From: Apostichopus parvimensis
Taxonomy: Eukaryota > Echinodermata > Holothuroidea > Aspidochirotida > Stichopodidae
Assembly (NCBI GenBank): GCA_000934455.1
Contig: KN882939.1
Span: 88,918 to 109,487, forward strand
DNA: 20,570 nt
Reading direction: 5' to 3'
The position numbers were made by a program, and so were the translations under genes. The notes under the pieces were generated by a model. It was not told the DNA's origin. It saw only the letters and a program-made list of their open reading frames with translations, and ran no database searches. Positions 11,101 to 20,100 of this stretch are shown here, piece by piece; positions within the stretch are counted from its first letter, which is position 1; every line of letters starts with the position of its first letter.

Positions 11101-14100
11101 ACAACTCCACATGTTCCTAAATTCTCTAGAATGTTAGCCACCACAGACAGCGTAACCTTAATTCTCCTTAATGTTAGCCACCACAGACAACGTAACCTAA
11201 AATCTCTAGAATGTTAGCCACCACAGACAACGTAACCGCAAGAACTCATTATGTTGAAAACTTACGCTTTCTGCACGGTCAAGTAAGGGTCTATTTGTAT
11301 TTTCTTCATGGAAGTATACACTTTCTTTAAATATATATTTGCGTTAAAGTTCATTTTATGGCTCGTATATAGTATATCGTCTAGATAGTCCAGACTCTAG
11401 ATAAAAAAGATACAAATAATCACTGTATTTTACTGACAGTATATCAAATCGCCATACGTTTCCAACCAAGCATTTAACATTAATGCTGTTTTCTTGGTTG
11501 GGTTTTTCCCCCTATCTTTTTCGGTTTATATACTTCTCGTCAAATAACCGAAGATAAGATCAACAGACGAGAATCACAAAGGGTATATGGCTACACTTCT
11601 AGTTGTTCAACCCGTTAACAATTATAATTGACGAATAGATCTTGTCTCGAAAGGAAAACATTTGGTCAAGCCCCTTCTGACCACGCATGGCGCCGTCGTT
11701 TTAGATATATACAGTATAGATCTTCATGTGACATGGTTAGTTCGACTGAGAGGCTTGTTGTATAGGTTACAAACGAATGATTACACCCCTAGTAATAAGC
11801 CTCGCCACTGACCGTTCTCTGTACGATATATCTGCAGCTCTTGTCTTTTTTTCTTGCCTTCTCAGCTCAAGGGGACAGTTTAAACGTTGAATTGGTTTTA
11901 AGTCTAATTACCATCCTCTTTTACTTCTCTTAAGGTAACTCGAATGCCGTATTTTATTTAAATAACAAAGTTTAATGATTGCCGTAAGGGATGTCCACAG
12001 CGGTAGATTTAGTGAATTGCCGACGTTAAGAGCATTCCTGTCAGTTAACCTAAAGGTGCAGAAAAGTCGCCCTTTTTTCTTCTTCTTTTTTTTGATACTT
12101 TTCTGGGGAAAAGCAGAGAAGAATATACGACGTCTACAACAACGAATAGGGGGGGGGGGGGAATAGAAGTGGTGAAAAACAAGAAAAAGGCGATATCGAA
12201 CCTTGGAATTATAAAACAAACAAACATGTAGCAAGGACGTCTTGAAGTTTGAGAATGACTTGTGTAATGTGTTCATTTGAGGCTCATTGATATGCAAGAG
12301 ATAATTAATGTCTAGAAATCCGTTGTGGTAAAAACTGTAACACGATATCATACGAGGACCAATGGCTGTGGAGTGTACACCCCCCAACCCACACCTCCCC
12401 TCTTTTCAAACACACACAACTTAAAAGTCTATAATAATAGAACAACTCTGCGTGTGTACCTCACTTAAGACATTATTTATAGCCAAGTATAAGATTCACG
12501 ATCACCATATCACGTCTAATTTTTCTTTCCTTTCTATATTTGCCCTGGAAATAGTACATGAGTAAATCAATTGGAATATGCGAATAGACAATTTAACTTA
12601 CATTAATAATTATTAAAGCACATGGATAAACAATTTAGTACATGGATAATCAAATCAATACACTATAGTAATCAATTAAGTACATGAGTAATCAAAGTAA
12701 TACTTGCTTAATCAATGTAGAACTACATGAGTAATGAATAGCACATGTCGGAAAATTGAAGCATTCTCGAGGAAAGTTTCTAAAACATTGTGATGTATAC
12801 TTAATGAAATGCTCTGAAACACCGAACGTGGTTTTACTACATCTTATGTGAATTTTCATGAATTTCTTATTATAGTTTCCTATCTCATTATTACCCCCCC
12901 CCCCCCCCCCCCCATTTCGAAAGGCCGAAGTTCTACATTGGCTACATTAACATTGGCTTCTGTCTGACTCGATCCCCATCTCCTACCCAGAAAAAAAAAT
13001 GGTTTGATAGAGACCATCGCCACCAACTAAGGGTTGGGTCGTTAAGAGCATATAAGAAATGTAATCAGTAAATCATTGGATCGAATTCCGCTTCAGCCAA
13101 AAATGTAATTTTATCTTAATCTTTTTTTTCCTTCTTATCCTCATTTCAAATTTGTTGATAACTTTCTCGTCGGTCTTTCGTTTGCTTGGTTACGTTTTTT
13201 TTAGTAGAAAAAGGTTTCCCTCCAGCTGTTACATCATCTACTGAAGTAGAAGATATTCAAACTTCAGAATTCTGTGATGATTATTACTTAAAAATATACT
13301 TTACCCCCGGAATCGCGGTAAATGTTTCCTTTTAAATAAAATCTACTTAAGGTACCGCAATAATGTTCAGCCAAGCGCACTGAGCTGCTGATATACTGCT
13401 TATTTCATGCATGCCGTTAGCGAGGCAAAACTTTTGAATTGTAATGACATTTTTTTCTTCTTTTTTTTCTTTTTCATTTTCACCTTTTTTTAACATTAGC
13501 TTATTATAATTGAGAAAGCAAGTTTACCCTTAGGAATAAAGTTCTAGATTATTGTTGCAAAGGAAAATACAGAAAATAGCTCAATTTTGGGTTCTCAGCA
13601 GTGGGTACAAATTTAATGTACCATTTATTTTTATCGTTTCTTTTTTTTTTTTTGTCGAGAAAGTTACCATTAACCTGTTTGTTTACTTGGTCATGTACCA
13701 GACGTTAAAATAAAAGAAAGCGTTGAACTGGAGCAAGCAACCAGATCTCTGGGTTAACCCTCCAGCCAAAGTTGATAATGTTATCTATTACCTAAGAAAC
13801 ACATTACGATCTATTCGTTAAAAGGATCCTGTAGCACTAAAAATAGCAATTTAGCGTTGGAGTTGCCAAAATCTGACGGTAACCTTGTTGAACCAAAACT
13901 TATCCTGGGAAGAGATAAGCTCAATAATGTTATTATTATCGAAATAATTGTTCTATATCAAGAAAAGGGCGACATATTTATCGCCAGTTTGGAACACCCA
14001 TTCAAATTTAATGAAAGTATTATTATGTTTCAGACATTTGTGTTGTGTCTGATGAATTGACCTAATATTAGTCTCTTTAATTAATGAACCTCAGCTGTTA

Positions 14101-17100
14101 AAAGGGTCTTTTCTCAAAATAAAACAAAAATAAACAAAACCGATAGAGCTATAGGACTATACCCTATAGAAATACAAGCTAGACTGATAACATACAGTGT
14201 TTTCAATGTTGGAAAACATGTAAATGTTGTGACTACAGTTATAGTTTAAAAACGCGGAGTGTTAGGTGATTGGTATCAAAGATCTCTTAGAAGATGTGTG
14301 AATAGTACAAAGTGTTATCTACTCAGAATAAAGCAAAATTACAACCAAACGTTTGAAATGTTTGGACACTGTTGGAATGCAGATGCGTGCAACCAAATTT
14401 ATTTCTGTATGTTGTGTTCATTCTTTTATAACATTCGTATCCATATTGACAAGCCATTGAATATTCAAATATAGGATAACTTTCACTTTTAAATAAGTGA
14501 ATTAACACGTTAAGCAGTCACGATAAAAGAATTAACTCGTTAAACCGCAAAATTGAACCCGGTTCGCCATCGCCATCGGAGGTGTGGGGTTGAGATCGTA
14601 GTTTTTGGACCTTTTGTTGTACTGCCTTGATTTTCCAGGGGGAGGGAGAGCCCAGTTAGGATACCCACCGCCCCCCCCCCCACCCCAACTACCTGGAAAC
14701 CCATGATGTTGAATCAAAGCAAAGAAACATGCTTCCACTCAATTACCTGTATCTGGTTGTGCATTTTACCAAAAGATTTTGACAAAATTTCAACGCAGCT
14801 TAAAAAGATAACCGATATAGCCTATAAAGCACAGAATTCATGTTGATTATGTTAGTTTAGATTAGTATAGAGAACCAAGGATCAGGAAGCCTTACAGTAG
14901 CTTATTGGAGACCATGTAAACACCGTTGTACCTGTATAACACTTCGACCTGTGAATGTTTGAAAATTGACCCAGTATAATAAACATATGATATTCATGAA
15001 TGAAAGTAGCTGGACTTTAGTAGTCTAGACATTAGTCTATTCGGTCAGTTCGTCAGATGCAACATAATCCTGATGGATACTCTAGCATGAGAGGTGTATG
15101 GCCTCCGATTACTCTGTTGAAAATGTACAACAAAGTTGTCCACGACACGTCATGATATCATCTAAGAACACTCTGCTGTTTATATGAAGTTTAAACGTAC
15201 ATATGTCTCTTGGTTGTATGCATTAGTACTAACGATAGATAAACATCAGTAACTATAAATAAAATGCACCTTGTCAAGTTTCACAAGCGACGATGACTAC
15301 GACGACGACAAAAATTTCGAATTTTAATAATTGAAAATGCTAATGAATTCGATGTCGGATGATCCCTTGTTGAACGACTCTCAAAATAATAGCAAAATAT
15401 TTTACAAAGTAAGCCTTTTTTTTTACATTATTATTATTATTATTAAATATTTTTTGTCACGTTTTACATTTTTGATAGTAATGGGACCGCTTTGCCCTTT
15501 CGTTTTTTGTAGTTTTCATAAACTGTCTTCACTTTACATACAGCTGACTGTCTGCCGACTGCGTAACACGATACGATCTTAAAGGGCTTTACCAACGTAG
15601 AGCTATATAATGAAATGATAATGGGATTAAATAAAAACAAAAGTTCTGAAATATGAGTCAGGAACATACTCTATATGCATCCTGGGAAAAGTTTCATTCA
15701 ATTCCTAGAATATATTTAACATTTTTAAATTTAACAATTTACGCTTTTATCCCCCTAAATGTTTATGCATCTCCATTTGAATACACTACTTGGGATTAAT
15801 TGGGATAACAAAGGTGGAACTCTATCTAGTCAAAGTTCAAATCATTTAGGTGCAAAATCATACTATATGACGTCACACCTGTTTGCTACAAGTTCACATA
15901 AGGGATACAAACAGTGACGATATCCGCTATCAATGTCGTGTGGATATGTGAATTTGTAGAAATACAAATTTCAACAGGATGCATATAGAAAATATATGTT
16001 ACTCCTTTTATTAGTCAAGAATAATTTTTACCTTGTCAAGAATAATGTTTACAATGGAATAGCCCTTTAAAGCTACATATTGTGTTTGCCTGATGTGACC
16101 TTGTGATGTGATGTCCGCGATATGTTGCATTCGCACATAACTGTCAACCCATCAATTTAAAGAATGTGGTTACAATTCTTTAGCTGTTTCTCTCCACCGA
16201 GTTTTGAGCCGTCCAAAGCAGAAAATTGTCTGGTCTACCACGTATTTTAATGTAATGCTCTCATCCCTGTATGGGGGGGGGGGGGGGGGGGGGAGGGCTA
16301 TATTTTGTCTTCAATCGACGACTCTTGCAAATGTTGAACTGAAATGAAATGAGCTGAACTGAAATGTTGGATTGATGTGACTCGAGTGACATAATAACAT
16401 GAGGTGGACTTAACCATTTTTTAGGTGGGGATCAAAATGTAAATGTGTGCGTATGTCCTCCTAATCCGTTAGGCCGATTGACGTCCAAGTTGGTGGCTGT
16501 GTTCATAGGCATAAGATGTAGTACATCCGTCACTGGTGACGTCATAGGGTCAAAGGCCAGAATCAAATAACGCAAAAATTCTTCTGGTCATTTTGTTTTA
16601 TGCGTTCACGAAAATAACAAAATGGCCGAAACCATCAAACCCATGTAGGATATCAGACTACAGATTTGCAGCGCAGTAATTATTGTAAAACGCCAAATGT
16701 TTCCTGATAAAATGAAGTCAAAGGTCAAATTTGGGTAAACTTTTGCAAGTGGGAAAATTACCAAACAAAAGTGTGGTTTACTTGTTTAAAGCTTTATCAA
16801 ATACATTCCTACATGTAGTTGATTGCATAAACAAATATTTAAATATAATAAAAACAAAATGTTCCTTTGGCTTCATGACAAAATAGCTGACACTGTCATA
16901 GCCAGAAGGTAGTAATGGCTGTTTGCATGAATTATTTGAATGAATGTTTGGTACGTATTAACATAGCAATGTTACAGGTAATGGGTTCAGTGAAAAAATG
17001 AAGGCTCATGTACTTCAAACTTGGTTAGTCAGAGTGATGACCCCATAGTGTTCATATACCCATATTTGGGGATAAGATCTGTAACTGAATGGATTACCTG

Positions 17101-20100
17101 CTAGTTTCATTTACAAGATTGAGAAATTGATACATAATCCCATCGTCCTTTGCGAGGTTATATTAGAAATGAATAACTGAGTAAATTGTGTTCAGAACAG
17201 ACTTGCACTACGAGCACAACACGATGAGTACCCGAGTACAAGTAAAATTCCCTTTGTTGTGAGTGCGAGTACAAACCGACGAGGGCGAGTACGAGTACAG
17301 GTGACTATGCTGGAATGCGAGCATGAGTACACACTAACTACACAGCTGGTTCAGATGCACCTGGTTCGGGTACACCAGGAGTACTAAATCTTACACTGCT
17401 AAACATTTCAAACATGTCCCGAGTACGAGTACAAATCGACTAGGGCGAGTACGTGTACATGTTACTTTGCTGGCATGCTCGCATGAGTAAAAACTCACTG
17501 TAAGTCTAGTTCAGATGCACCTGGTTCGGGTACCACCTGAGTACTCAATCTTGCATTGCTAAACATTTCAAACATGTCTCGAGTAGAACCGACGAGGATG
17601 TGTACGGGTACAGGTGACCTTGCACGAATGCGAGCATGAGTACACACTCTCACTACATGTCATGTTAAGGTACACTTGTGTTCCGTCAATGATACAGCCA
17701 GATCGGTGGCAAATCAATGCAAACACAGCAACCAAAAGAGTTTATATTTGTCTCTTACAAGTTTTATTTCTTTCTGTTTTTTCGATAGATTTCACAAAAT
17801 ATGACCCAACAGCTCTCCGAGTGTAACATTACTCTGGCTGTCAAAGACAGTTTCGAAAGTGGCACACCTAAGTCAGCAATCGACTTGTTGAAGGTAAAAT
17901 CATCCAGTATTGTTCATATATTTATTATATTATTATTGTTATTATTATTGTTATTATAAGTATTACTATTGTTGTTGTTGTTGTTGTTATTGTTATTATT
18001 ATTATTAAGTTCGATAAAGTTAGAGGTATAACGGATAAAAGCAAAATCAAACATAATCGGTGTGAAAACAACGTGGGGTTTTATTGACGGAAAGAAAAGG
18101 GGAAAAAAGAGTTCGAAAATTGTAGGTCAGGGGTGGGGAGTTATATAACAACAACAAAAATTATATAATTATAATACCATTTAGTTTACTATGTTTCTTT
18201 TTCACGCTTGTTCATTTGTCGTTGTTTTTTATGTACGTTTTGAAAAATATTTCATGTTGCATCATCGAAAAATAATTCTTAAATGAAATCCATTTTTTTT
18301 TTGGTCATTCGCAGGAAAGGGATGCTCGAATCATTATTGGTAATTTTTACGAATACGATGCTGTTTCGGTTTTCTGTGAGGTAAGTTTCCCTTTAAGATT
18401 CCATTCTCATATTGATATCAAAATTTGCAACGAATTTTTCCCCCCTTTTTAATCTGTTTTGATGATTTTTTCATATCTGTTTCTGAGGAGTTTTGTTTTT
18501 ATCGCAGGCATCTCTATTTATGAAGGTAACAGTGCCCGTTGGCGGATTCAGAATTTCTCTTAAGAGGGGGACCGGAAGACATCAACGATTTTCGTGGATA
18601 CTATAAACTCAATGTTCCTCGATGGGAGTCAATATGTTCCAGAAAAGGGTGGGAGAAGGGGGGGGGGGTCATAGCTCCGGCCTTCTACCTGGACTCTCCC
18701 CTGATGATGGTTGCCTTTCACTCTCCCTTCAAGCAGCAATTACCGTCACTGGAAATTACTAAGGAAAGAAAGAATCATAGATAAATGATGGGGGGAAAAC
18801 CCCTTTAAAACGAGCGGGAAATAGAAGAGAACAGAATCAAAATTTGATAAATTCTGACGTCATCAAACATCAAAGCAGACGATAACAAGATACAACTGGT
18901 TTAAGCAACACCCTTCTTTGTCTCTTATTCTTTTATTGTTGTTGTTATTGTTGTTGTTATTGTTGTTTTCTTTTCAGGCTTTCAAAGTGGACCTTTACGG
19001 CCCTGGTATCGTCTGGCTCCTCTACGGACATTTTGAACCCAATTGGTGGAATCCAATCAATTTAGGCATTTTCAACTGTACCACTGAAGACATGCTAAAG
19101 GCGATTGACGGACACTTCACGATCAAATTTGACGTTATCGGTGAACAAAACTTAAAGACCATTGGAGGCATTGTGAGTATTGTGTAAGGCTAGGTTTTAC
19201 AGTAACCTTATAGATTATCACCTTGGACCCTTCTTCCAGCTCCTTCTACCAGTATACAAATACCTTCCTTGGCTCTTTCCAAAACCTCTTTAAAGATCTT
19301 TCGCTTCATGTATTGCGTCAGTAGTTTGTTCCAAAGCTACACACCCTCCAGAGAATTTCAAATAACACATTTACCTGCCCTCCACCCTTTAAATACATCG
19401 TTTCCACCATTGCTTCAGGAGCGACGCTACAAGGAAGGAAGGAAGTTAGATAGGGAAACATTGCCGAGAGAATGATTCCTTGACCTTTATGGTTTGCTCT
19501 TAGTTCATCCATAACAATTCAAATGTTGAGAATAGAGGGTGATGAATAGTTACTCTAGTTTACTAGATTATGAAGGTACACCCCCGCCCTCACCCCTCAC
19601 CTTCTACAACGTATTCTTTGCTTAAACAACTCTTGCTTGTGGTGGCTCGCCATTCTTGTTAGAATTAATTGTATTGTAAATTTCAATTTCTCCTTTGTAA
19701 GGTGAAGGGGTATATTGCAACACCTTGCAACAGAAACATGCATTGGCAGAGGTATCATGTAAAGTATAGCTCCCACTTCCCCCCCCCCCCCACCCCCCCC
19801 CCCCTCCCCCCCCCCCCGAACACACCCACCCGTCCCACCCCCATACCCTCAGGCTGACACTGAATATCAGTGACCTTATGCGGGTGAAATGGAAATAAAT
19901 AGTTCAATATTTCAATTAGTTTTCAATTTCAATTTATCAACACCCACAATTGAAGAGGAATTATGTATATAGGAACATGTGAGTTGATAACCACCATTTT
20001 ACTAGTGAATGCATCCCAGCAACTAAGTTATCACTCATCACCTTATAACAACACTAAATAGCAACACTCTTTAGACTTTTATGTATCCATGATCCGGATA

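Larger units (their letters stand above)
5114..17788 (+). other. Giant phase-0 intron (12,675 bp including the gap)
   Basis: It is bounded by ACG|gttagt and tttttcgatag. The two flanking exons join in frame and keep family spacing exactly. The intron holds repeats listed separately and no convincing nested gene. Stretches where I see nothing specific are 5572-6925 (only TGTC and T-rich simple sequence near 5895-5935), 7041-10137 (a C10 run at 9278-9287 and the palindromic gggccctaggg near 8428), 10368-11035, 11251-12552, 12746-13032, 13100-14848, 14917-15578 and 16071-16384 (apart from G21). Confidence 0.85.

Noticed and set aside
11036..11250. CRISPR-like direct repeats
   Set aside because: Four near-identical 27-bp repeats with 13-bp linkers in eukaryotic DNA. 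Linkers are mutually similar and too short, so this is a minisatellite.
11908..12387. Longest uninterrupted ORF (159 codons, minus strand)
   Set aside because: Its Lys-run and Pro-run come from homopolymers, no domain is recognisable, and it lies inside the receptor intron.
14532..14738. Gly/Pro-rich minus-strand ORF
   Set aside because: The composition comes from the C11 run, and no gene context is present.
18539..18784. 81-codon ORF between exons C and D
   Set aside because: Exons C and D align contiguously to the family without it, and it spans a G11 run and repeat-like sequence.
19269..19512. Overlapping ORFs on both strands in intron D-E
   Set aside because: No domain identified. Possibly a repeat remnant but not supportable by eye.
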